Shown here: one piece after another, positions 1 to 7,920 of the stretch
Position numbering within the stretch: position 1 is the stretch's first letter
Layout: each line of letters begins with the position of its first letter
Origin: Byssothecium circinans
Taxonomy: Eukaryota > Ascomycota > Dothideomycetes > Pleosporales > Massarinaceae
Assembly: GCA_010015675.1 (NCBI GenBank)
Contig: ML976987.1
Location: forward strand, 1,027,553-1,041,182
DNA: 13,630 bases
Direction of reading: 5' to 3'
Notes under the pieces: model-generated
Seen by the model: the letters and a program-made list of their open reading frames with translations, nothing else
What the model was told of the DNA's origin: nothing
The model's database searches: none
Program-made: the position numbers and the translations under genes

Positions 1-516
1 CTAGTGAATGAAAAGAAGCGCCGGCAGAGAGGTAAGGCTCTCTAGCTTGATCAGCCTCCTAATCAGGATGGTGGAGCTATCTTCTGGAGCCCAAACAAGG
101 TGCAGCGAGCTCGCGATCGTGAAGCACAGAAAGAAGCAGAAGTAGAAAGAGAGAGACTTCAAAAAGAAGAGGATACAAGGCGCAAGGCTGAGGAGAAAGC
201 AGAGAAGCAGCGGGTATTAGAGGAGCGACGTCGTCTAAGGGCTACTTAAAAGGAGATGCGACTCCAGGAGGAGGTACAGAAAAAGCAGGAAATAGAGGAC
301 AACAGGCACGCCCAGGAAGCAGCTGCGCAACTCAAAAAGGACATCCAACTTGCTAAACAAGCTTAAAAAAGGAGGGTTCAACAATCTACTATCCCTTAGG
401 AGGTTAGTAGTGGCGAGCAATCTGTTCTTAAGGTTAATCAAGCTCCCCTAGCGATAAATCACCGGGGGCGGCAGATCAACCTCCCTTCGAGGTATCGCAA
501 CTAGATAGCAGTATAG
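1..516 (+). pseudogene. Decayed 3' end of a pogo/Fot1-like DDE transposase gene
   Basis: Frame 1 reads as one continuous lysine/arginine/glutamate/glutamine-rich protein tail that enters from the left edge of the window. It starts with a KKRRQRGKAL-like stretch, then GGAIFWSPNKVQRARDREAQ, then about 90 residues of charged, probably coiled-coil sequence. This resembles the C-terminal tail of fungal pogo/Fot1-type (DDE_1) transposases, where a GGA-F-SP-KV motif is followed by a charged helix. The catalytic domain is outside the window. The frame is broken by TAG at 43, TAA at 247, TAA at 364, TAG at 397 and TAG at 502; a further TAG at 514 may be the native end. All can be explained by CAG/CAA to TAG/TAA changes, as expected of RIP. 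Family assignment is from recalled tail similarity, so it is moderate; the pseudogene state is clear. Confidence 0.65.
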
Positions 517-1050
517 AAATATTCTCCATACTCAATTACCTATTACTCTATAAAATCTCGCGATATTATAATTTATATTGAGCTGTACAGCGTCAAATGT
601 ATTTATCGATTCTCAGCGAAAATCGTGCGTCAGGTGAGCCCGTGCGCCAGCTGACTAAACACGGTACAGCAGCACCACCAGGCCTAGTTTAAGCTAAGAA
701 AATATTGCGTTTGTTAGTTAACGTCTTTCGCGTTGATGATGGAGTTAGTGTTGCCAAGGAAAGTGGCTGCCCCTTGAACGTCTGAAAATAGGCGTCTGAA
801 TTATGAAGAGAGCGATAGATAGCAGCGTTCTACGATTAGCGAGAGCAAACTGTATTCAACAAGGAAGTGTTCAAAGTTTTTTCGATATATGCAATTCCAA
901 GCTCTGTGCGCATTAGATGCCCCCAAAATAGCGCAGTTTCATCCCCAGTACAGGTCCATCTTCTATACCAAATTGCCTTCTGAGGGCACCTTTGAGTGTC
1001 TGCTCTACGCGACTGCTGTACCAATCGAAACAGCAGTTCCTTTCAGTCGG
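517..1050. other. Non-coding stretch between transposon remnant and membrane-protein gene
   Basis: No frame here has protein-like composition. The first part (about 517-600) is very AT-rich, as expected of a transposon 3' flank, and then base composition becomes even. The direct repeat CGTCTGAA occurs twice near 778-800. I looked for a terminal inverted repeat closing the transposon and could not define one, because the other end lies outside the window. The last part probably contains the 3' untranslated region of the minus-strand gene that ends at 1051. Confidence 0.5.
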
Positions 1051-2197
1051 TTACGATCCTCTCGCATCATCTTCATCATTGCCTTTGATATGATTTGAAC
1101 CTTCCAGCTCTTGTGGCGGTCCTGGTACCACATTCACAGTCTTCGAGTCCAGTTCCTGCTGTGCAGCCCTCGCCTCAGCCTCGCTCCTCCACCTGCCACC
1201 CAGAAACCATCCCCGCCTCGCAAAAACATTGTCCGAATCTTCCATTTCTGCGGTGTTTACGCCCGATAACTCCTGCGCCGGCTCTCTTTCTCTGTGACGG
1301 CGGCGTTTGTGCAGTAACAGAATGAGGATCCCGCCGAGGATAGCACAGGCGCCGATAACTCCAACAGCAATGCCGGCTTTTGCTCCAGTGCTGAGTCCTT
1401 GGTTTTTGGAAGGCGATATTTCGGTCTGTACATCTTCTGCACCGGCGCCACGCCAAGTGGGGGTTGGGATGGATGAGGATGAACCCGGCGTTGGTCCAGA
1501 TACACCGATCTTCTGTGCAAGTGAAGAGGCATAGGCTGTTGGAAATAAACTCTCAAGTCTTGCAATTGCCATGCGACTACGATAGGTGAGGCGATGGCCA
1601 ACCCGGTGGAGACCGTTGCAAGATTTTTCAAGGTCGTGGGCTTGATTGAAGGGCCATCATTCGCATAGGAGATAATCTCGTAGGCAACATGAACGCCATC
1701 GGTGACGAGGCGGTATACCTGAAAGGCAGTGCTCAGGGAACTGACACATCGCCAAGAATATTCTGGTCCAAAAGTCATGCCTCTAGAGACGGTCAAAAAG
1801 AGAGCATATAAATCCGTAGAAGGTCATACCTAGGGCAACAACTTGCCTGCCAGTATTTCCCCACGCCTGGACTCTCATGTGTCTGGTATTCCGTGACTTC
1901 GGCAACAGTCTGTCCACTAGGGCACACGCCAGGACTATAGGTACCAGACGTTATTCCGTAGGGCTGACATGATACATCGATTCGGTCAGAGAGCGAGATC
2001 ATTGTATAAACACTGAAGGCTTGCTGGCTATGCTCATCCCACATCCACCTGTTCAGACAGGTGAAAGGAGGTGTGTAAATGGCTGTAAGAGGAGGCACGT
2101 TGCCTGGGTTGAAAGTTGGTAGGCTTGTTGAGTAGACCGTCGTGTACACGCTGTTACGATGGTAGTCTCTCTGGGTTGCTCCGACAATAGACATCAT
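1051..2197 (-). CDS. Single-pass membrane protein with Cys-containing ectodomain (fungal, function unknown); one intron, apparent frameshift
   Basis: The gene runs leftward: exon 2197-1830, intron 1829-1783, then exon 1782-1051. Translation gives an ectodomain containing YTPPFTCL, YSPGVCPSG, SCCPRG and WRCVSSLST, with paired cysteines. A Ser/Pro/Thr stalk follows, then GLSTGAKAGIAVGVIGAC running into a hydrophobic helix that ends in LLLHKRRRHRERE. The acidic cytoplasmic tail includes ELDS and GPPQELEG. This order matches a large uncharacterised fungal family with Mid2/WSC-like architecture, with the N-terminus outside the cell. No classical signal peptide is visible. I chose the ATG at 2197, but 2194 and 2320 are also possible. 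The reading frame must change near 1554 to join AWQLQDL with ESLFPTAYASSL. About one missing G explains this, so the gene may be broken or the sequence may contain an error. If intact it would give about 366 residues. Role not known; wall sensing is only a guess from architecture. Confidence 0.6.
1783..1829 (-). other. Spliceosomal intron (47 bases) in the membrane-protein gene
   Basis: On the minus strand the intron starts GTATGA and ends CTCTAG, with TTTTTGACC as a probable branch site shortly before the acceptor. Removing it joins CCT AG to A GGC, giving ...SCCPRG-MTFGPEY... in one frame. Without splicing the upstream frame stops soon after. Confidence 0.7.
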
Positions 2198-2809
2198 AGA
2201 GAGCTTCCAAGATTGGCAAGGCTGAAAAGCAATGAGGCGGCAAGCAGAAGAGGTCGCTATATCCTCTTTATGGTGATGAAGGTGTAGTGAAAGCAGGTGT
2301 TGAGACTGGCCCCTGACCACAGCGTTGTCGCCCGCATGATGGGTTTGTGCTTTATGTCACAAGCAGGAACAGTGTATCAGTGAACGCATATCTCATCCAT
2401 TAAATGTTATCCCATGGAGGAACGAGCTTCCATTGGAATTATCGAACAAAGTATTTTGATGCTGGTCGAGATTGGGCGTTAATGGCAAGAACGGTGGGGG
2501 TATTGAACATGCGCAAGATCGAAAAGCATTGAAGCCATGTCTGCCATGTGTATCTTGAGGAGAAACTGATAAGATACTCCTGGTTAAAGTGGACACAACG
2601 TATTGCTGAGGAGGGGCTACTGCGCATGTGGTGGTCCGTGTGGTGTCTGTTTATTGGTAACCGGCAATGCTATTGTAGGCTGACCGGCGAGGCAGTGAAG
2701 TGGTATCCGTCGACTGCATCTCGTGGCTTGTTCTTCTGTGCGCAGTAGGGGTAGCTGGTGGTTTCGTGTAGAGTCAGATGGTCTGCGATAGAGAGTTGAA
2801 GTGATTCGA

Positions 2810-2821
2810 CGGCACGTGCCG
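2810..2821. promoter_or_regulatory. Perfect 12-bp palindrome with E-box core CACGTG
   Basis: CGGCACGTGCCG equals its own reverse complement. Its centre CACGTG is the known core for fungal bHLH factors (Cbf1/Pho4 class) and some bZIPs. It lies about 270 bases upstream of the Vam7-like ATG. Binding is inferred from the motif only. Confidence 0.45.
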
Positions 2822-2850
2822 CTAGCGTCCCCAAGCTTCAACGAGGCTCA

Positions 2851-2862
2851 GTTGACGTCAAC
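2851..2862. promoter_or_regulatory. Perfect 12-bp palindrome with CRE core TGACGTCA
   Basis: GTTGACGTCAAC equals its own reverse complement and contains the full cAMP-response element TGACGTCA, the target of ATF/CREB-type bZIP factors in fungi. It is 29 bases to the right of the E-box palindrome and about 225 bases upstream of the Vam7-like start. Confidence 0.5.
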
Positions 2863-3086
2863 AGGCAGGACCTTGTTCGACTTCTGAACTTTCACGCCTG
2901 CCTGCAAATAATATTCCCCAGCCACGTCACACCCGGCTGGTCCATTTTAAAAGGCACTATCATAGTCTTCATTCTCGCCTTTCATAGAGGAAAACGAACT
3001 CTTCACGGACCAACTCACGCGCCGCGGTCGCAGGCAACCTTTTCCAGTGGACGCCGACTCACCCACTCCTGCACCACTCACATATA

Positions 3087-4226
3087 ATGGCGCCGCTACG
3101 AATATCCATACCCACAACGCACACCGACTCGAGCAACGGCAAAGAGTTCACCACGTACGAAATACGCGTCGAGCATCCGTTCCCCCGCGCGACCACAACG
3201 CTGCGAAAACGCTACTCCGACTTCGCGAACCTCGACTCGGCCCTGCGCTCAGAAGCCGGCACAGCGCCGCCGTCTGTTCTCCCCGCGAAGAGCTGGCTCG
3301 GCGGCGGCTTGGGCAAACTCGGATTTGGAAGCACGGCAGGCTCTGCGGAGCTGGTTGAGAAGCGGAGACAGGGGTTGGAGAACTATCTCAAGGCGATAGA
3401 GACGGCCGAGGACGGAAGATGGAGAGTGTGCAAGGCATACAAGGAGTTTCTCAACCTCGGCGATAGGGATAAGCGGATTGCGAATTTCCCCGGCTCACAA
3501 TTTGGCAAGGATCGGGTCAGCGATAGCACGGACTGGCTGGACAAGTACGGCGAGGTCAAGAGCAATCTACAGGACGCGCGCAAGTGGCTCACGCAGCGAG
3601 AGCAAGCTGCGACGGCAGCAGCACAGCACGAGGCCGGCGCGAATGCAAAGAAGGGGCTTTTGAGGGCGGGAACGTTGCTCTCGGCGCTGGAAGAGGGTCT
3701 TTCAAGGCTTGGAGGATCTGGTGGGGATGAATGGAGCGGCGAGAAGTTGGGCGAGGGCGAGATACGGCGGCGGCGCGACCTCATCAGCACATCACGCAAG
3801 GAGCGCGACGGCCTGGAGAGTGTCCTCAACACCATGGCCGTCAAGGCTGTTGTGTCCGGTAGCGGCTCATCCGCACCTTCGATGTCTTCGGCAGCGGTGA
3901 CGAACGAACAAAAGGCCGGCCTCTTCAGTCGTGCGAACCAGGCCCCGTCAGGAAGACGCGTCTTGGGCGCTCCTTTACAGGAGACGGAGCGGACGCGAGA
4001 GCTGGACAACGACGGCGTCCTACAGCTTCAGAAACAAATCGTCGCCGAGCAGGACCAAGACTTGGTCGACCTCACCACGGTCGTGCGGCGCATGAGGGAG
4101 ATGGGCGTAAACATCAATCGGGAGATGGTGGAGCAGAATGCTCTGCTCGGCCTGTTGGACGAGGACGTGGAGCGCGTCGATGGCAAGATGAAGATTGCGA
4201 AGAAGAAGATTGGTAAGATACGGTAG
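3087..4226 (+). CDS. vam7: Vam7-like soluble SNARE: N-terminal PX domain and C-terminal Qc-SNARE motif
   Basis: This intronless gene encodes 379 residues. Residues 1-125 or so form a PX domain: an early beta-rich part, then RKRYSDFANL (R42-F46 region) with the arginine used to bind phosphatidylinositol 3-phosphate, a loop with PAKSW, and RRQGLENYLKAI as the late PX helix. A long Ala/Ser/Gly-rich linker with helical, charged parts follows. Residues 321-379 are a SNARE heptad repeat, with Gln350 in VEQNALLGLLDEDVERV as the likely zero-layer glutamine, so Qc class. There is no transmembrane segment, as in yeast Vam7, which is held on the vacuole by PX-PI3P and HOPS contacts. The inferred role is homotypic vacuole fusion and fusion of late endosomes or autophagosomes with the vacuole. 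It is somewhat longer than yeast Vam7 because of the linker. The ATG at 3087 is the first that opens the PX frame. Confidence 0.92.
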   Translation: MAPLRISIPTTHTDSSNGKEFTTYEIRVEHPFPRATTTLRKRYSDFANLDSALRSEAGTAPPSVLPAKSWLGGGLGKLGFGSTAGSAELVEKRRQGLENYLKAIETAEDGRWRVCKAYKEFLNLGDRDKRIANFPGSQFGKDRVSDSTDWLDKYGEVKSNLQDARKWLTQREQAATAAAQHEAGANAKKGLLRAGTLLSALEEGLSRLGGSGGDEWSGEKLGEGEIRRRRDLISTSRKERDGLESVLNTMAVKAVVSGSGSSAPSMSSAAVTNEQKAGLFSRANQAPSGRRVLGAPLQETERTRELDNDGVLQLQKQIVAEQDQDLVDLTTVVRRMREMGVNINREMVEQNALLGLLDEDVERVDGKMKIAKKKIGKIR

Positions 4227-4877
4227 GCGTGATTGGGGCATTTCAGCAGGGGTTGTAACTGTTTCCGGCGTTCTTTGCGCTGCATATACCCAGTGCGTTT
4301 GGTAATGTTCATGTCTCCATCATTCACCTTCGTCGCAACGATGTAAGCAACATACCCTTTCATATAACACAAGATCGCAATCCTGACCCAGTCACCGCCT
4401 CCACTGAATACGACTCCTCACTCTTGAATCTCCGGTTCCTCAATTTCCACTGCACATCACCACGCTATGCATGACCAACAACGTGGTTTTGCGGTAGGGC
4501 TGGCTGGCCTGGCCCCCAAAAGTAAGAGTCGGTCGGACTAGCAGCTAGCACCGACCGTGTCAAAACCGGCGACCGGTCGCACCTCAGATGCTCATTGGTT
4601 GATCTGACTGTAGGACGTTTATAGAACGTTTACTTTGGTTCCTGCGCCTCGCCTTACGACTATCTCGTGCGGGTTCGAATATCAGAAGTCGGTGCTACGG
4701 TCGGCTTAGGATGTAGGGGTTAGTGAATGAATTAGGTATAAGTAATGGCCTTAGGAAGGAGAAACGGAAAAGACATCCATCGTTCTTACAACTTCTATAG
4801 CTTCGGCTTTCTTATACCTGCTCTCTTATCCTATTTTCCTGCTTTACGAACTTATTTTTTAAATTGAGTCCTTCATA
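4227..4877. other. Intergenic region: Vam7-like 3' flank and carboxypeptidase promoter
   Basis: No coding frame is supported here. The stretch holds a 7-bp inverted repeat at 4530-4557 next to GC-rich ACCGG repeats, a 9-bp inverted repeat (AGGTATAAG at 4734-4742, CTTATACCT at 4811-4819), and a pyrimidine-rich leader directly before the carboxypeptidase ATG. The left copy of the 9-bp repeat contains GTATAAG, a possible TATA element about 140 bases from the ATG. Confidence 0.5.
4530..4557. repeat. Inverted repeat, 7-bp arms
   Basis: CGGTCGG (4530-4536) and CCGACCG (4551-4557) are perfect reverse complements around a 14-base spacer that itself contains TAGCAGCTA. It could be a hairpin or a paired zinc-cluster-type CGG...CCG binding site; the CGG triplets facing each other fit the latter. 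It lies about 320 bases before the carboxypeptidase start. Confidence 0.4.
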
Positions 4878-6788
4878 ATGTACTTCTCCAAACATGCCAT
4901 CTGGGCTGCACCAGCGATGCTCGGTGCTGCATCCGCTGCATCGTTCCCTCCTGTCCCTACAGGCCTCACAATCGTTAACTCGACGAAGTTTCCTGGTGTT
5001 TCGATATCTTATAAAGAGGTACAGCAACCCCTGTTTCACATCTTTCTTCCCATTCACTCGCTTCTCTCTTCCATTTTCTTTCCATCCTCCACTGGATCTG
5101 CTGACACCAAACAGACCACGATATGCGAAACCACACCCGACGTCCAAGGCTACAGTGGCTACGTACACCTTCCCCCTAACGCCGCTGAGCACCGCGCCTA
5201 CACCGCACACATGTACTTCTGGTTCTTCCGCGCACGCAAAGACCCAAAGAACGCACCTCTATCCGTCTGGCTCCAAGGCGGTCCCGGTGTACCCTCGATC
5301 ACTGCCGCGGTCGGCGAAAACGGACCCTGTTCCATCCTCCCCGACTCCAAGACCACAGAACTGAACCCATGGTCATGGAACGACAGGGTGAACATGCTAT
5401 ACATCGACCAGCCCGTGCAAACCGGCTTCTCCTACGACACCCTGGTGAACGGCACCCTAGACGAGATCGCCAGTCCATTCGTCTACAAACCCTCCAACTT
5501 CTCCACCAACCTCCCCGAAACAAACCTCACCTTCCTCACGGGCACCTTCACATCCGGCAAACCCAGCAACGCACCCAACACCACCATCGCCGCGGGAAAG
5601 ATAATGTACCACTTCATGCAAGCCTGGATGCAAGAGTTCCCCGAATACAAAAGCAAAGACAACAAATTCAGCATCTGGGGCGAATCCTACGACGGCCACT
5701 ACGGCCCGGCCTTCGCCGAATACATCGAGCAGCGCGCCGACGAAATCTCCTCGAAAAAGCCCAGTAACTTAACCACAACCGGCGACATTGCCCTGCGCCT
5801 CGACACCGTCGGCTTCATCAACCCCTGTGTCGACATCGACACGCAAATGCCTTTCTACCCCGAATACGCCTTCAACAACACCTACGGCGTCGAATTCATC
5901 ACCGAATCCAACTACAAGTACGCCCTCGCCAGCATTCCGCAATGTAAGACCATGACCGCAACCTGCAAAGCTCTCGCCGACAAGCACGACCCCGAAGGTC
6001 TTGGCAACGTCCCTGAAGTAAACAAAGCCTGCTTCACCGCCTACGACTTCTGCTTCTCCTCCATCCATCAAAACTACACCCTCCACCCTACCCAACGCAA
6101 CGTCTTCGACATAGCCGCGCCCGCCGCGCCAGAAGCATTCCCCCCTAAATGGGCAGCCGGGTATCTCAACCGCGCAGACATCCAGCAAGCGCTCGGCGTC
6201 CCGCTGAACTTCACCGGCGCTTCTGCGCTGAACATGGTGGCGTTTAATAACACGGGGGACTTTGTGCGAGGTCATCAGATCAAAGACCTCGGCAAGTTGC
6301 TAGACCGCGGCGTCAAAGTCGCTCTCATGTTCGGCGATCGCGATTACCAGTGTAACTGGATGGGCGGCGAGGCCCTCTCCCTCGCCATCGAGTCCAAACT
6401 CTCCCCGCGCTTTCGCGCCGCCGAGTACACGGATATCGTGACGAACGGCACGTATGTTGGCGGTCTGGTGCGTCAGCACTCGAATCTCAGTTTCTCGCGC
6501 GTCTATCAGGCCGGGCACGAGGTTCCGTTTTACCAACCCGAGACTGCGTATCGGATCTTCAATCGCGTCATGTTTGGGAGGGATGTGGCGACGGGGGAGC
6601 AGGAGGTCTGTGGGGAGTATGCGACGAAGGGGTTGAGGGATGCGTGGGTTAGGGGGGAGTTGCATGAGGAGAGGGAGGTCGCGAAGTGCTATGTTTGGGA
6701 CGTTTTTGAGACGTGTACGGTAGAGGAGGTGCGGGTTTTGAAGGGCGGGGTGTTTGAGACGAGAGATTTTGTGCTGGTTGGGAAGTAG
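4878..6788 (+). CDS. Secreted S10 serine carboxypeptidase (one intron)
   Basis: Exons 4878-5018 and 5115-6788 give 604 residues, typical of fungal secreted S10 enzymes, which remove C-terminal amino acids from peptides. Residues 1-20 are a signal peptide with a hydrophobic core ending GAASAA. After TTICETTPDVQGYSGYVHLP come the oxyanion and substrate-binding region WLQGGPGVPS (about 99-108) and the nucleophile elbow WGESYDGHYGP with Ser238. The catalytic Asp lies in GDRDYQCNW (probably Asp457) and His515 in QAGHEVPFYQP. Many N-x-S/T sites suggest glycosylation. The triad is complete, but two signature motifs deviate from the family norm: LNGGPGSS is LQGGPGVP, and GESYGG is GESYDG. It probably acts outside the cell or in the vacuole. 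The 96-base intron is divisible by three and has no stop, so unspliced RNA would encode a 636-residue form. Confidence 0.92.
   Translation: MYFSKHAIWAAPAMLGAASAASFPPVPTGLTIVNSTKFPGVSISYKEVQQPLFHIFLPIHSLLSSIFFPSSTGSADTKQTTICETTPDVQGYSGYVHLPPNAAEHRAYTAHMYFWFFRARKDPKNAPLSVWLQGGPGVPSITAAVGENGPCSILPDSKTTELNPWSWNDRVNMLYIDQPVQTGFSYDTLVNGTLDEIASPFVYKPSNFSTNLPETNLTFLTGTFTSGKPSNAPNTTIAAGKIMYHFMQAWMQEFPEYKSKDNKFSIWGESYDGHYGPAFAEYIEQRADEISSKKPSNLTTTGDIALRLDTVGFINPCVDIDTQMPFYPEYAFNNTYGVEFITESNYKYALASIPQCKTMTATCKALADKHDPEGLGNVPEVNKACFTAYDFCFSSIHQNYTLHPTQRNVFDIAAPAAPEAFPPKWAAGYLNRADIQQALGVPLNFTGASALNMVAFNNTGDFVRGHQIKDLGKLLDRGVKVALMFGDRDYQCNWMGGEALSLAIESKLSPRFRAAEYTDIVTNGTYVGGLVRQHSNLSFSRVYQAGHEVPFYQPETAYRIFNRVMFGRDVATGEQEVCGEYATKGLRDAWVRGELHEEREVAKCYVWDVFETCTVEEVRVLKGGVFETRDFVLVGK
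5019..5114 (+). other. In-frame intron (96 bases) of the carboxypeptidase gene
   Basis: The donor is GTACAG after ATAAAGAG, the branch site is CTGAC at 5101, and the acceptor is AACAG ending at 5114. Splicing joins SYKE directly to TTICETTP, giving the continuous sequence expected for the family. The intervening frame encodes a pyrimidine-rich, hydrophobic Phe/Leu/Ser insert that is not family-like. Length 96 = 3 x 32 and no stop codon, so an automated caller could wrongly treat it as coding. Confidence 0.85.
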
Positions 6789-7040
6789 GGGTGTGTATGT
6801 GTTTTGCGGGGTGAGGTTGTGTAGGCAGGGAGGGTAAGGGTAGATTAGATTGGGGATATTTATTTTTAGACGGCGCGTTTTGTGTATGAGTATGATTGAC
6901 AGGGTAGGAATATAGACGTAGTTCTTCTGTAGGTCTTGTTTTGTATCATCGCTGATGATCATCGCCGCTTCCTCTCTCTAAAAATCCCATTCCCACTCAT
7001 TCCGCGCCTCCTCATACCCGTTCCCTGCCCCCTATCGTCA

Positions 7041-7131
7041 TATAAAAGCCCCGCTCTCCAGCTCCAGAATCCTTCTCTCCCTCACACTACTCACTTGCAC
7101 TTCTGGGTGGACTAAAGCATTCTCACCTATG
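7041..7131 (+). promoter_or_regulatory. Promoter-like module 1
   Basis: TATAAAAG at 7041-7048 is followed by a CT-rich stretch, ACACTACTCACTT at 7084, ACTAAAG at 7111-7117 and an ATG at 7129. That ATG opens only 16 codons. A second CTAAAAG lies at 7151, and TAAAGCATTCTC (7113) recurs exactly at 7214. It has the form of a strong fungal core promoter, but no gene follows. Confidence 0.4.
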
Positions 7132-7526
7132 TTCCAATGGTTTCTGAGCTCTAAAAGTCGCGTGCCTGTCCTCATATGAGCCTTGGCGAGAGCTGTCTAG
7201 GACTATAATCGAGTAAAGCATTCTCGCATGGATGACCTAGGGTTTGGACCTGGGGGATGTTCAAAATTCGACTTGTGTTGATGCAGTACCCACGATGATG
7301 ATGCTGGCCCTCACAACCAACCACTTCCCATTTACTTTACCCATCCCCCACCTCCACTTAAGCCCAAGCCCAAAATGTTTTGGCGCTATCAACCCGCGCT
7401 TGGGCCAGACATTGTATATATATGCGCCTTCTTCCCGCTGTTCTAATGCCCCTTACACTGCTCACTTCACAGTTCTGTGGATCGGAAGATCTACCTGAAC
7501 CGTTTTATGGGTCTGAATGCTAAAAG
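7084..7526 (+). repeat. Diverged tandem duplication of modules 1 and 2
   Basis: The stretch 7084-7158 aligns with 7455-7527. ACACTACTCACTT matches ACACTGCTCACTT (12 of 13). TTCTGGGTGGA then resembles TTCTGTGGATC, and TTTCTGAGCTCTAAAAGT resembles GGTCTGAATGCTAAAAGT. Spacing inside the two copies is nearly equal (67 and 65 bases from ACACT to CTAAAAG). The copies are offset by about 370 bases. Confidence 0.5.
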
Positions 7527-7540
7527 TATATATCACAATG
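7415..7540 (+). promoter_or_regulatory. Promoter-like module 2
   Basis: TATATATATG starts at 7415; ACACTGCTCACTT is at 7455, CTAAAAG at 7520-7526 and CACAATGG gives an ATG at 7538 with A at -3. The frame closes after 11 codons. It is the diverged copy of module 1. Confidence 0.4.
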
Positions 7541-7818
7541 GATGATGTGGTTGGAGGTTATAGTGTGGACTAGAAGATATGTACTACAGTATGCATAGAG
7601 TGGGAGCGTGTGCGGAGGGCTTTGGTGAACGAGAAAAGCATGAAAGGAGAAAGCATGGAGAGGGGAAATTATGGTCTGGTGTATTACAAAAGTTTGAGTG
7701 CTTTCGGATCCTCATCCCTCCATTTGACTACTCAAGTCGTTTTCATAACGGAGTCGAATCCCGGCGACGAATGTACTGTATGCACATGTGGTTTCAACAT
7801 CTGATCCACATGACAGAG

Positions 7819-7920
7819 TATAAAACCTCGTCGTTGACTTGGTTTTATGCTCCCTTTCTTTTACATTGAAACTAGCATTAACAATGAGTGAGCTAAAAAG
7901 CTGACTGGGACAATTTCATG
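7819..7920 (+). promoter_or_regulatory. Promoter-like module 3
   Basis: TATAAAA is at 7819-7825, a T/C-rich stretch follows, CTAAAAAG is at 7893-7900 (74 bases on), and an ATG lies at 7918. That ATG opens a 27-codon frame with three cysteines and a basic RKRK patch. I do not recognise the peptide. Confidence 0.35.

Larger units (their letters stand above)
2198..3086. other. Intergenic region between divergent genes
   Basis: About 890 bases separate the membrane-protein start (minus) from the Vam7-like start (plus). I see no protein-like frame. The right part is the likely Vam7 promoter: it carries two palindromic transcription-factor-type sites (2810-2821 and 2851-2862), the sequence TTTTAAAA at 2945-2952 as a possible TATA element, and a pyrimidine-rich leader up to the ATG. 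The left part (2198-2700) shows nothing distinctive beyond a likely promoter for the minus-strand gene. Confidence 0.5.

Noticed and set aside
3383..4009. 208-codon minus-strand frame inside the Vam7-like gene
   Set aside because: It is Ser/Arg/Pro-rich antisense of a well-supported PX-SNARE coding sequence and carries no family motif.
4665..4690. B-box-like GGGTTCGAAT
   Set aside because: The bases around it do not form a T-stem and no other cloverleaf part is present.
6300..6962. 220-codon minus-strand frame over the 3' end of the carboxypeptidase
   Set aside because: Antisense to catalytic parts of a clear S10 enzyme; the composition is a codon-bias shadow.
7740..7770. tRNA-like B-box (GAGTCGAATCC) followed by a GC-rich end
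   Set aside because: The acceptor, D-arm and anticodon-arm complements could not be built upstream, and the T-stem pairs poorly.
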